In this document: in pieces, positions 1-6,384 of the stretch
Layout: each line of letters starts with the position of its first letter
Numbering within the stretch: position 1 is the first letter of the stretch
Assembly: GCA_030616535.1 (NCBI GenBank)
Contig: JAUWXE010000039.1
Location: forward strand, 1 to 9,304
Direction: 5' to 3'
DNA length: 9,304 bases
DNA from: Candidatus Aerophobota bacterium
Lineage (GTDB): Bacteria > Aerophobota > Aerophobia > Aerophobales > AE-B3A
The notes under the pieces: generated by a model
Seen by the model: the letters and a program-made list of their open reading frames with translations, nothing else
Databases searched by the model: none
Told to the model about the DNA's origin: nothing
Translations under genes and position numbers: made by a program

Positions 1-1192
1 CTTCGTGAGCAAGGGTTCCGGATAGAGCATCGTAAAATGCTTTCTTTATATAATCAGCTTTTTCTTCCAGCTCGGACTTTATTTTCCGGTAAAGAAAATC
101 AGAAGCAAGATAGGGATTACCGTGATGTTGACTTTTTACCCAGGATGAATCAAGGATCCCGGAATAAGGTGCCGTAAGTCTAAAGGCCTGGAGAATCTCT
201 AGGTACCCGGGAAGTTCGTTAGCCGAAGTTTCCGATTTGGCTTGAGAGACGGCAGCAAGCCCAAAAGCTAAGGCTTTAAAGGCCTTGAAAGATCTGGTGG
301 TGGCAGGGATGACATAGGCACAAACGTCTCCCATCACGGTGGCTTTTCCTTCAGATAAGCACCCCTGACACATAGCAGGAATATCGTCTCTCACCGTACT
401 TTTTCTCCCGGTAGGGGACCTGTCACAATAGTCCAGGCTTCTTTTGAGGTATAAATCAGCCATGAGGCCATCAAGGGAAAGTTTAGTCTTTTTCATTTGC
501 TGCCATATGCGGATGATTTTACCAGTAAAATCCTCAGGCTCAGGTGATATGACCCGGGGAGTGGTATCCTGCTGTTGAATTTCTATTAAATCTCTAATTC
601 CGGGAGGAAAGTTGTCTACGTTTAAAATGAGATGAGATCTATCTAGATAGGCCGGATCAAAGGGGAAAGTTCCCCCATAGCCTTTAGTTAGATTTGCCGT
701 GGCCAGTCCAATGTGATATCCGTCAATTCCGAAAAAGAACTGACCGCTTTTCTCCGGAAGACTAATGTACCCATCGAGAATACTCAGGGCTTGATTTTGG
801 GTAATCTGAGGGACACGATTTATTTCATCAAGGATGGTTAAAGGATTTTTAATCGATTCGGCTAATTCCAGAGCCTGGTGGGTATCTCCCTTGCCAGAGG
901 CCAATGTTTCCAGATTGAGAAAAGTATAAATATCTCTCGTTTTAAGATCAGGATGAGCCCTAATAAAGGTACCTCTTCCTCCAAAAAGACTGTTATTAAC
1001 ATCAACGGCAAGCTGAGTCTTCCCCTCCCCTTTGTCTCCCACCACCAGGATATTTAGCCCGGAGATAATGGCCGCGGTGATAACGTCCCAAATTGTGAGA
1101 GAAACCCCCCTCACTCGACAGACCTCGGTAGAGTTTTTGTAAACTCTGGCTTGCGGAAGCTCTTGTATTTCTTCTATTAAGTTAGCCCACAT
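1..1192 (-). CDS. MoxR-like AAA+ ATPase, partial (C-terminus beyond window)
   Basis: One frame is open from the ATG at 1192 to the window edge (397 codons, no stop), so the C-terminus is missing. The protein reads as an AAA+ ATPase of the MoxR/AAA_5 kind. Walker A is GDKGEGKT (residues 52-59) and Walker B is LTILDE (118-123). A sensor-1-like Asn lies in LATANL (N167), an arginine-finger-like Arg in YLDRS (R185), and a sensor-2-like Arg in TTRSFKAF (R300). Such ATPases remodel or activate partner proteins and are often encoded beside von Willebrand A-domain genes; any such partner would lie outside the window. Four cysteines (C256, C275, C278, C291) sit in the lid just before the sensor-2 helix and could bind a metal, which is not a standard MoxR trait as far as I know. 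An AAGGA sequence lies 7 bases before the ATG. Family assignment is confident; the specific role is unknown. Confidence 0.85.
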   Translation of the reverse strand, partial: MWANLIEEIQELPQARVYKNSTEVCRVRGVSLTIWDVITAAIISGLNILVVGDKGEGKTQLAVDVNNSLFGGRGTFIRAHPDLKTRDIYTFLNLETLASGKGDTHQALELAESIKNPLTILDEINRVPQITQNQALSILDGYISLPEKSGQFFFGIDGYHIGLATANLTKGYGGTFPFDPAYLDRSHLILNVDNFPPGIRDLIEIQQQDTTPRVISPEPEDFTGKIIRIWQQMKKTKLSLDGLMADLYLKRSLDYCDRSPTGRKSTVRDDIPAMCQGCLSEGKATVMGDVCAYVIPATTRSFKAFKALAFGLAAVSQAKSETSANELPGYLEILQAFRLTAPYSGILDSSWVKSQHHGNPYLASDFLYRKIKSELEEKADYIKKAFYDALSGTLAHE

Positions 1193-1208
1193 TTTGCTAT
1201 CCTTGACT

Positions 1209-1236
1209 ATTTTAGGACATTTGGGCTTCCTGTCAA
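1209..1236 (-). promoter_or_regulatory. Sigma70-type promoter for the MoxR-like gene
   Basis: Read on the minus strand, a perfect -35 TTGACA (1236-1231) is followed by a 16-base spacer and a -10 TAAAAT (1214-1209), one mismatch from consensus. The -10 ends only 16 bases before the ATG at 1192. A start of transcription 6-7 bases downstream would leave a leader of about 10 bases, and the AAGGA ribosome-binding sequence (1204-1200) would sit at the very 5' end of the mRNA. The elements are seen directly; promoter activity is inferred. Confidence 0.55.
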
Positions 1237-1372
1237 GGCTCGTTTTGCAAATAGATTCCACCTCAGGTTGCCTTTTGCCAACCGAAGATCCTCATACCGC
1301 CAGGGAACATTTTTCTCTTTTGGTAGTCTAATTAGTAAACTAACGGGTAGAAGAAGATTTACCCTGAGATAA

Positions 1373-1379
1373 AAGGAGG
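1373..1379 (+). promoter_or_regulatory. Ribosome binding site deciding the start of the Spy-like gene
   Basis: AAGGAGG lies 6 bases before the ATG at 1386 but only 3 bases before an in-frame GTG at 1383. The spacing favours the ATG as the true start. Confidence 0.8.
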
Positions 1380-1385
1380 CTAGTG

Positions 1386-1883
1386 ATGAGAAAGAAATGG
1401 CTAGTTTTGATGCTAGCGAGTTTAGTGGTAGCAGGACTGGTTGGCAGCGCCGCGGCTCAGGGCCGGGGAACTAAAACCCCTCGTTTCCAAGGCCGAAAAT
1501 TCGCCGCCAAGGGCTGGACAGGAAAACACATCGTCGATCTGGCAAGTAGATTAGACTTAACCGCAGAGCAGAAAGAGAAGATAGCTAATTTAAGGCTCAC
1601 CTTTAAAGAGGGGACCTTAGAGCTACGCACGGAGCTTGCCAGAAAGAGGCTGGAGATCCAAAAACTTCTCCTGGAGGAGTCTCCCGATCTGACCAGAGTC
1701 TATGACCTGGTGGATGAAATGGCCCTCATTCAGGCTGAAATCCAGAAAAAAGCCATTGACTTTCGGTTGAAGTTAAAAAACCTTCTCACCAAGGAACAGC
1801 TAGATAAGCTCCCCGGATTGGGTTTCGGGCTTGGTGGATTTATGAAACAGAGAGGGGCTATGGCTGGTCATGGCTGCTGGTGA
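1386..1883 (+). CDS. Spy/CpxP-like periplasmic protein
   Basis: The product is 165 residues from the ATG at 1386. It begins with a Sec signal peptide: Lys/Arg at residues 2-4, a hydrophobic core around 6-20, and likely cleavage after SAAA at about residue 24. The mature part is basic at first and then almost entirely helical. It carries two copies of the LTxEQ-type motif of the Spy/CpxP/ZraP family: LDLTAEQ (56-62) and LLTKEQ (133-138). The spacing fits the cradle-like, all-helical fold of these periplasmic chaperones and metal or envelope-stress sensors. A Gly-rich tail ends in GHGCW and holds the only Cys of the protein, a possible metal ligand or disulfide site. The gene stands alone, divergent from the MoxR-like gene and closed by its own terminator. 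Family is likely; whether it is a chaperone or a metal-binding sensor cannot be told. Confidence 0.75.
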   Translation: MRKKWLVLMLASLVVAGLVGSAAAQGRGTKTPRFQGRKFAAKGWTGKHIVDLASRLDLTAEQKEKIANLRLTFKEGTLELRTELARKRLEIQKLLLEESPDLTRVYDLVDEMALIQAEIQKKAIDFRLKLKNLLTKEQLDKLPGLGFGLGGFMKQRGAMAGHGCW

Positions 1884-1942
1884 TAACCGAAAGGTCGAGG
1901 GGGGAGGGAAAACTTCATTTTCTCTCCTTTTACATAGATGAA

Positions 1943-1972
1943 GGGGGAGGATAAAACCTCCCCCGGTTTTTT
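1943..1972 (+). terminator. Intrinsic terminator after the Spy-like gene
   Basis: A perfect 8-bp G/C-rich stem (GGGGGAGG 1943-1950 with CCTCCCCC 1957-1964) encloses the 6-base loop ATAAAA. After GG it is followed by a run of six T (1967-1972). It lies about 60 bases past the stop codon and separates this gene from the efflux operon. Confidence 0.93.
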
Positions 1973-1985
1973 CGATGGCAGGAAC

Positions 1986-2013
1986 TTGATATATTTTGAG
2001 ATTTGTTCATAAT
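1986..2013 (+). promoter_or_regulatory. Promoter of the efflux operon
   Basis: A -35-like TTGATA (1986-1991), a 16-base spacer and a -10-like CATAAT (2008-2013) lie directly after the terminator. Each box is one mismatch from the sigma70 consensus. Transcription would start near 2020, leaving a leader of about 30 bases with a strong AAGGAGAGGA ribosome-binding sequence (2038-2047) before the ATG at 2052. The following gaps are short and no terminator is visible, so this is probably the main promoter for 2052-7599. Confidence 0.6.
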
Positions 2014-2051
2014 TATAGAACACTCAATGACCAATAAAAGGAGAGGATAGA

Positions 2052-3137
2052 ATGAGAAAAAGCTTACTTTTTGGTGTGGTGGTGCTGTTGATCACTCTAA
2101 CTTCTTTTAATTCGGGGGCTCAGGAACCTAAAGTGAGACAGTTGAGCCTAGAGGAGAGTATCGCCATAGGTCTGGAGAACAACCTTGATCTAAAGCAAGC
2201 GGCTTATAATCTAAGCCTCAGAGAGACAGAATACCAGGAGGCTAAAATAAATAATCTCCTCAAAACCTCGATTGTCACCCTAAAAAATGCTGAACTTAGC
2301 TTTAAGAAAGCCCGAGATGTCTTTGAAGAGAAAAAGAAGCAGTTGGCTCTAGAGGAGATAACCGGCCGATACTTTGAAGTTTTGAAATACAAGGAAAAAG
2401 TGCAAATCGAACAAATCTCGGTCGAGCAAAGCAAAGAGAATCTGGAGATGGTGAAAAATAAGTTCTCTCTGGGAGATGCCAGTGAGCTGGACGTCATGCG
2501 AGCCGAGGTAGGGTTTTCCCAGGCCCAATTGGACTTGACCCGAGCCCAAAATGACCTCACCGTTGCCAGAATGAATCTCAACTACGCCCTGGGACTGCCC
2601 CTGGATCTACTGATCAAACTCACCGGTACTTTTTCTTTGGAAACATTGGAGATAACCCTGGAGGAAAGTATTCAAAAGGCTATGAACAATAGGTACGAGA
2701 TTATTGAAGCTCGGGATAACCTTGAATTTGCCAAACTGAAATTGAGTCTTAAGCAGAACCAATACACCTCTGAAATTGAGCAAAAGAAGGCGGAAATAGA
2801 ACTTAGAAAAGAGCAGGTAAATCTGGAGAAGGTTATGAAAATGATTCCTCTGGAGATCACCAGCTCTTTCCTCAGTTTAAAAGAGAAAGAGACCAATGCT
2901 CAGATCAGCGAAAAGCAAGCCCAAGAAAAAGATGAGAGCTATCGAATTGCCCAGGCTCAGTACAAGGCAGGACTCATCACCACCGCCGATCTGTTGGATT
3001 CTCAGATTGAACTCACTCAAGCCAACATAAATGCCCTGGAAGCACTTTTTGGCGCTAATCTAGCCGGGAGAGAGTTTATTAAGGCTTTAGGGGGTGAACT
3101 CGAGAAACCTCAAGAGAAACCAGAGAAACCTTCTTAA
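2052..3137 (+). CDS. TolC-like protein lacking both beta-barrel segments
   Basis: This is a 361-residue secreted protein with a Sec signal peptide (residues 1-23, cleavage after SGA). It has two TolC/outer-membrane-efflux repeats, starting at LSLEESI (31) and ITLEESI (201) and ending near YALGLPL (178-184) and KALGG (344-348). Typical TolC sequence marks are present: the L-EES-I starts, GDASELDV (141-148) and AGLITTADLLDSQ (306-318). In canonical TolC each repeat carries two beta-strands between its rising and descending helices. Here repeat 1 passes from helix to helix at about residues 70-74 and repeat 2 at about 236-241, with no strand segment. Compared with the next gene, about 71 and 34 residues are absent from the two repeats, while the helices keep almost the same length. 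The reading frame is intact. The tail is Glu/Lys/Pro-rich (351-361). It cannot form a normal outer-membrane barrel alone; a soluble periplasmic helical tube or an accessory of the neighbouring channel is inferred. Confidence 0.85.
   Translation: MRKSLLFGVVVLLITLTSFNSGAQEPKVRQLSLEESIAIGLENNLDLKQAAYNLSLRETEYQEAKINNLLKTSIVTLKNAELSFKKARDVFEEKKKQLALEEITGRYFEVLKYKEKVQIEQISVEQSKENLEMVKNKFSLGDASELDVMRAEVGFSQAQLDLTRAQNDLTVARMNLNYALGLPLDLLIKLTGTFSLETLEITLEESIQKAMNNRYEIIEARDNLEFAKLKLSLKQNQYTSEIEQKKAEIELRKEQVNLEKVMKMIPLEITSSFLSLKEKETNAQISEKQAQEKDESYRIAQAQYKAGLITTADLLDSQIELTQANINALEALFGANLAGREFIKALGGELEKPQEKPEKPS
3102..3130 (+). repeat. Threefold GAGAAACC repeat coding an EKP tail
   Basis: GAGAAACC occurs at 3102-3109, 3114-3121 and 3123-3130. 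It encodes the low-complexity C-terminal tail EKPQEKPEKP of the strand-less TolC-like protein. Slippage-type repeat expansion is a plausible origin. Confidence 0.7.
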
Positions 3138-3148
3138 AGGGAGCATCA

Positions 3149-4513
3149 ATGATGAAGATGAGGACTGTTTTCCTGGTTATCGGTTCGCTTTTTCTTCTAT
3201 CGTCCCTAGCTTGGCCTGCCGAACCATTGGTTAAGCTAACTTTAAGTGAGAGTATCAAACAGGCACTTGATCATAATCTCGATATTAGAATTGCTGAAAT
3301 CCAGCTTCAGGAGAGGGAATCCAAGGTTGCTCAAAGAAAGGCCTCCTTTAAGCCAAAGCTAAACCTGGAGCTCGCTCCGGGCACCTGGGCGGGAAAACTT
3401 GACTCGCTTGATTATGAGCCCCAGGCTGGTTTGAGTGTGAGTCTACTGACCAAAGGGGGAACCACCTACAGCCTCAACCTGGAGCAAGAAAAAGGGGAGG
3501 ATGAAAGAATCAATACTAGTTGGTCTTTTATCCTTATTCAGAAGATTCTACCTCATCCCAGAGTTGATTCCTCTTATCTGGCCCTGGAGAAATCGCTGCT
3601 CGATTTAAGTCAAAAAAAGCTTCTATTGGAGGAAGAGAAAAACCGCTTAAAACTTAAAGTAACAGTCAATTTCTATGAGATTCTAAAGAGACAAAGGGAA
3701 ATTGAATTAAAGGGGTTTTACCTGGAGCAAGCCAGGGAAGATCTTCTGGTAGTCAAAGATAAATGGGAAAACCAATCGGCCAGTGAGCTGGATCTATTAA
3801 ACGCTCAAATGGAGGTAGCTAATGTCCAGGAGGCAGTTCTGCAAGGTGAAGATGATCTCTCCCAGTATTCAAGAGAGCTTAAAGATCTTTTGGGAATAGA
3901 TCCAGAGGCTCAGATTGAATGGGTGGCAGAATCTTACTCCGAACCAGAACCACTGGAGCTAAACCTTGAGGAGGCAGTTAGGGAAGCTTTAGCCAATCGC
4001 CTGGAGATAAAAAGAGAAAAGCTCACCATAAAGCAAGGTGAGCTTGACTTAGCCCTGGCAAAAAGCAAAAGACTGCCTTCGCTTAATCTTTCCGGAGGCT
4101 ACAGCTACACTGAGCCAGAAAAGGGGGAATACGAGGCCTCCTTAATCTTTCAGATTCCTCTGGTGGATGGAGGAGAGAGTAAAGCAGAAGTTGAAACAGC
4201 GGAAGCCAGATTAAAAGAGACTTATCTTAATTTGGAAAAGCTTAAAAGAGATATCAGGGCCGAGTTAAGAAACTATTTTTTTGATCTTCAGAGAGGGTCA
4301 AGAAAGATTGAGCTTCTCAGACTCTCGGAGAAAAGATATGAAAAAGATTTGGAGATAGCCCGAAGAAGATTCGCCGGTGGTGGTATCACCGAGAATGAGC
4401 TTAGAGAAAAAGAGATTAACTTTAAACAGGCCGAGATATCCCTTTTAGATGCAATATTGGATTATGAAACTGCCCGATCGACATTTCTAAAAAGCCTAGG
4501 AAGAAAGTTTTAA
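3149..4513 (+). CDS. TolC-family outer membrane efflux channel
   Basis: The 454-residue product has a Sec signal peptide (about 1-24, SLAWPA) and two full TolC repeats starting at LTLSESI (30) and LNLEEAV (271). Both repeats hold the segments expected to become transmembrane beta-strands. The first spans about residues 70-135, with alternating stretches such as AGLSVSLL and TTYSLNLE. The second spans about 310-340 and has the family-typical SLNLSGGYSY and SLIFQIPLVDGG. In this family three protomers give a 12-strand outer-membrane barrel on a long periplasmic helical tube. Mature length fits the family. The gene follows the strand-less homologue after 11 bases. AGGGAG (3138-3143) is 5 bases from the first ATG and 8 from a second in-frame ATG at 3152, so the start is uncertain by one codon. 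It is most likely the outer-membrane exit of the export machine encoded downstream. Confidence 0.9.
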   Translation: MMKMRTVFLVIGSLFLLSSLAWPAEPLVKLTLSESIKQALDHNLDIRIAEIQLQERESKVAQRKASFKPKLNLELAPGTWAGKLDSLDYEPQAGLSVSLLTKGGTTYSLNLEQEKGEDERINTSWSFILIQKILPHPRVDSSYLALEKSLLDLSQKKLLLEEEKNRLKLKVTVNFYEILKRQREIELKGFYLEQAREDLLVVKDKWENQSASELDLLNAQMEVANVQEAVLQGEDDLSQYSRELKDLLGIDPEAQIEWVAESYSEPEPLELNLEEAVREALANRLEIKREKLTIKQGELDLALAKSKRLPSLNLSGGYSYTEPEKGEYEASLIFQIPLVDGGESKAEVETAEARLKETYLNLEKLKRDIRAELRNYFFDLQRGSRKIELLRLSEKRYEKDLEIARRRFAGGGITENELREKEINFKQAEISLLDAILDYETARSTFLKSLGRKF

Positions 4514-4530
4514 CAGTCAAGGAGAATTAA

Positions 4531-5607
4531 GTGAAAAAATGGATTTTGTGGACCATAATTGGCGTGATAGTAGCCTCAGGAGGAATGGGTCTTACCACCA
4601 GATTTTTCTTTTTCCAAAAAGAGGAGCCTCGCTCGCAAGGGTCTTTAGTTACTGTGCAAAGAGGAGATATTATCAGAATAGTCTCCACTACCGGTTTTCT
4701 TTCCTGTCAGGCGAGTGGGGAAGTGAAATTCAGTAAACATGGTCGGATTAAGGAAATTGTAGGGCAAGAAGGGGATTATGTAAAAGAGGGACAGATTCTA
4801 GCTAAATTAGAGGACGAGAAGGAAAGACTCTCTCTGTTGCAGGCGGAAAATGCCCTGAAGGAAGCTGAATGGGAGTTAGAATCAGCCAGACTTAGCTCTC
4901 CCAAGAGTGTGGTTGAAAAAAAAGAAAGGCAACTCAGGGAAAGAAAACTTGAACTCGAGCTTAAGAGAAAGGATTTAGAAGATACGCTTTTGAAGGCTCC
5001 TTTCTCGGGCATGGTATCCAAAATCCATGTAGAAAAAGGGGAAATAGTCTCAGGAGAAGCAGTTTCCGCTTCTAAAGCAATCTTGCGATTAATCGATACC
5101 AGCAGACTCTTTGCCGAGGTGGCCGTGGACGAGGTGGATATTGCCCAGCTCAGGTTGGGACAAAGGGCTCAGGTGACGATTGATGCCTATCCTGATGAGA
5201 TTTTTGCTGGAAAGGTTGTCTACATTGCTCCGGAAACGACCACTTCTCAAGGATTGGTGGTGGTAGAAGTCAAAATCGAACTTGAAAAAGTGGACTCCCG
5301 ACTCAAGCCAGGATTCACTGCCAGTGCAGATATCATTGTGGGGGAGGCCAAGAATGTCCTCTTTCTTCCGGTAGAGGCAGTCAATGAAACTGAGAGAGGC
5401 GATTTCGTGATGGTATCTAAAGATCACAGTCCCACTCGGCGCAAGGTAACTCTTGGGATCTCAGATGGAACCAATGTCGAGATCAAGAGGGGTCTGGAGG
5501 AGGGAGAGACGGTCCTCTCTTCCGGCCTCGAGAAGCTAATTGAACAGCGAAGAATACAACGTGAAACCGAGCAGAGAAGACCAGGAATGAGATTTCCTCT
5601 TCACTGA
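4531..5607 (+). CDS. MacA/HlyD-type periplasmic adaptor (membrane fusion protein)
   Basis: This 358-residue protein starts at GTG, with AAGGAGA ending 5 bases upstream; the nearby ATG at 4538 is out of frame. One N-terminal membrane anchor spans about residues 4-22. The classic adaptor order follows. The first half of a lipoyl domain is at about 63-95 (GRIKEIVGQEGDYVKEGQIL). An alpha-hairpin spans about 97-150, rich in Glu/Lys/Arg/Leu. The second lipoyl half is at 154-188, beginning with the hallmark LKAPFSGMV. A beta-barrel domain spans about 193-272 and contains GQRAQVTIDAYP. A membrane-proximal domain follows to about 335 (VLFLPVEAV, LEEGETVLSSGL). A basic tail ends the protein. Adaptors of this type link an inner-membrane transporter to TolC through the hairpin tip. 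The hairpin here is rather short, about 26 residues per helix. The position between the TolC genes and the ABC genes fits a MacA role. Confidence 0.9.
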   Translation: MKKWILWTIIGVIVASGGMGLTTRFFFFQKEEPRSQGSLVTVQRGDIIRIVSTTGFLSCQASGEVKFSKHGRIKEIVGQEGDYVKEGQILAKLEDEKERLSLLQAENALKEAEWELESARLSSPKSVVEKKERQLRERKLELELKRKDLEDTLLKAPFSGMVSKIHVEKGEIVSGEAVSASKAILRLIDTSRLFAEVAVDEVDIAQLRLGQRAQVTIDAYPDEIFAGKVVYIAPETTTSQGLVVVEVKIELEKVDSRLKPGFTASADIIVGEAKNVLFLPVEAVNETERGDFVMVSKDHSPTRRKVTLGISDGTNVEIKRGLEEGETVLSSGLEKLIEQRRIQRETEQRRPGMRFPLH

Positions 5608-5653
5608 CCGAGAAGACGTTGAGGGTGATTTTCAGCAAAGTAAAAAAAAGATT

Positions 5654-6337
5654 ATGATTCAGGTAATTGATATTAGGAAAACCTATAGGGTAGGGAAGAT
5701 AGAGATAGCCGCTTTGCAGGGAATAAGTTTCGAAATTAAGGAGGGAGAATTTATCTCCATCACCGGGCCTTCTGGATCGGGTAAGTCGACTCTCATGCAT
5801 ATTCTTGGTTGTTTGGATAGGCCAAGCTCGGGTAAACTTTTCTTAGACGATATGGAAGTAGGAAAATTAAAAGATAATGCCCTGGCGGAGATTCGCAATA
5901 GGAAAATCGGTTTTGTCTTTCAACAGTTTAATCTTCTTTCTCGCTCCACGTCCCTCAGAAACGTTGAACTTCCCTTGATTTACGCGGGGGTAAATCGGAG
6001 GGAAAGAGCTGAAAGAGCCAGGATAGCCTTAGAGAGAGTAGAAATGGCTCACCGACTTTATCACCGGCCCAACGAGCTTTCGGGAGGTGAAAGACAGAGA
6101 ATTGCCATAGCTAGAGCCCTAGTAACCAATCCTTCTCTTGTTCTGGCAGATGAGCCTACAGGAAATCTTGACAGTAAAACGGGGGAGGGAATTTTAGAGC
6201 TTTTTCAAAAACTTCACCTACAGGGACACACTCTGATTGTGGTAACTCACGAAATATACGTAAGTGGATATGCACAAAGAATCATTCATTTAAAAGATGG
6301 ACTAATTGAGCAAGATGAAATACGAAATCGAACCTAG
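5654..6337 (+). CDS. ABC transporter ATPase, MacB/LolD type
   Basis: The 227-residue stand-alone nucleotide-binding protein has all expected motifs. Walker A is GPSGSGKST (38-46), the Q-loop is FVFQQFNLL (87-95), the signature is LSGGERQR (142-149), Walker B is LVLADEPTG (162-170), the D-loop is NLDS (171-174) and the switch His is in VTHE (H199). Sequence and length match ATPases that power MacB- and LolCDE-type permeases in export or lipoprotein extraction. In E. coli MacB this domain is fused to the permease; here the two are separate genes. The start has no good Shine-Dalgarno sequence, only A-rich sequence with AAGA just before ATG. The frame is open upstream to 5591 but offers no ATG, GTG or TTG, so 5654 is kept. 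Confidence 0.93.
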   Translation: MIQVIDIRKTYRVGKIEIAALQGISFEIKEGEFISITGPSGSGKSTLMHILGCLDRPSSGKLFLDDMEVGKLKDNALAEIRNRKIGFVFQQFNLLSRSTSLRNVELPLIYAGVNRRERAERARIALERVEMAHRLYHRPNELSGGERQRIAIARALVTNPSLVLADEPTGNLDSKTGEGILELFQKLHLQGHTLIVVTHEIYVSGYAQRIIHLKDGLIEQDEIRNRT

Positions 6338-6384
6338 CTTTTATCTCTCAGAAATTTTGAGCCTGAAGAGTTTAAAGGGAGAAA

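Noticed and set aside
1266..1283. Inverted repeat GGTTG-N8-CAACC in the divergent gap, as a possible operator
   Set aside because: It has only five paired bases and the extension mismatches. Such short palindromes are common, and it does not overlap the promoter boxes.
2204..2581. Open frame on the minus strand inside the strand-less TolC-like gene
   Set aside because: It lies fully antisense to a well-supported gene, has no recognisable domain, and its Ser/Phe/Leu-rich composition is what the complement of a Lys/Glu-rich coiled-coil gene gives.
2052..3137. Strand-less TolC-like gene as a pseudogene or assembly deletion
   Set aside because: The frame is intact with signal peptide, ribosome-binding site and stop. 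Two separate in-frame losses at equivalent positions with conserved helix lengths are unlikely for decay or misassembly.
5089..5427. Antisense open frame inside the adaptor gene
   Set aside because: The plus-strand frame carries the full adaptor domain order; the antisense product shows no family motif or ribosome-binding site.
5483..5800. Minus-strand open frame spanning the adaptor-ATPase junction
   Set aside because: It overlaps the C-terminus of the adaptor and the Walker A region of the ATPase, both strongly supported, and its translation resembles no known protein.
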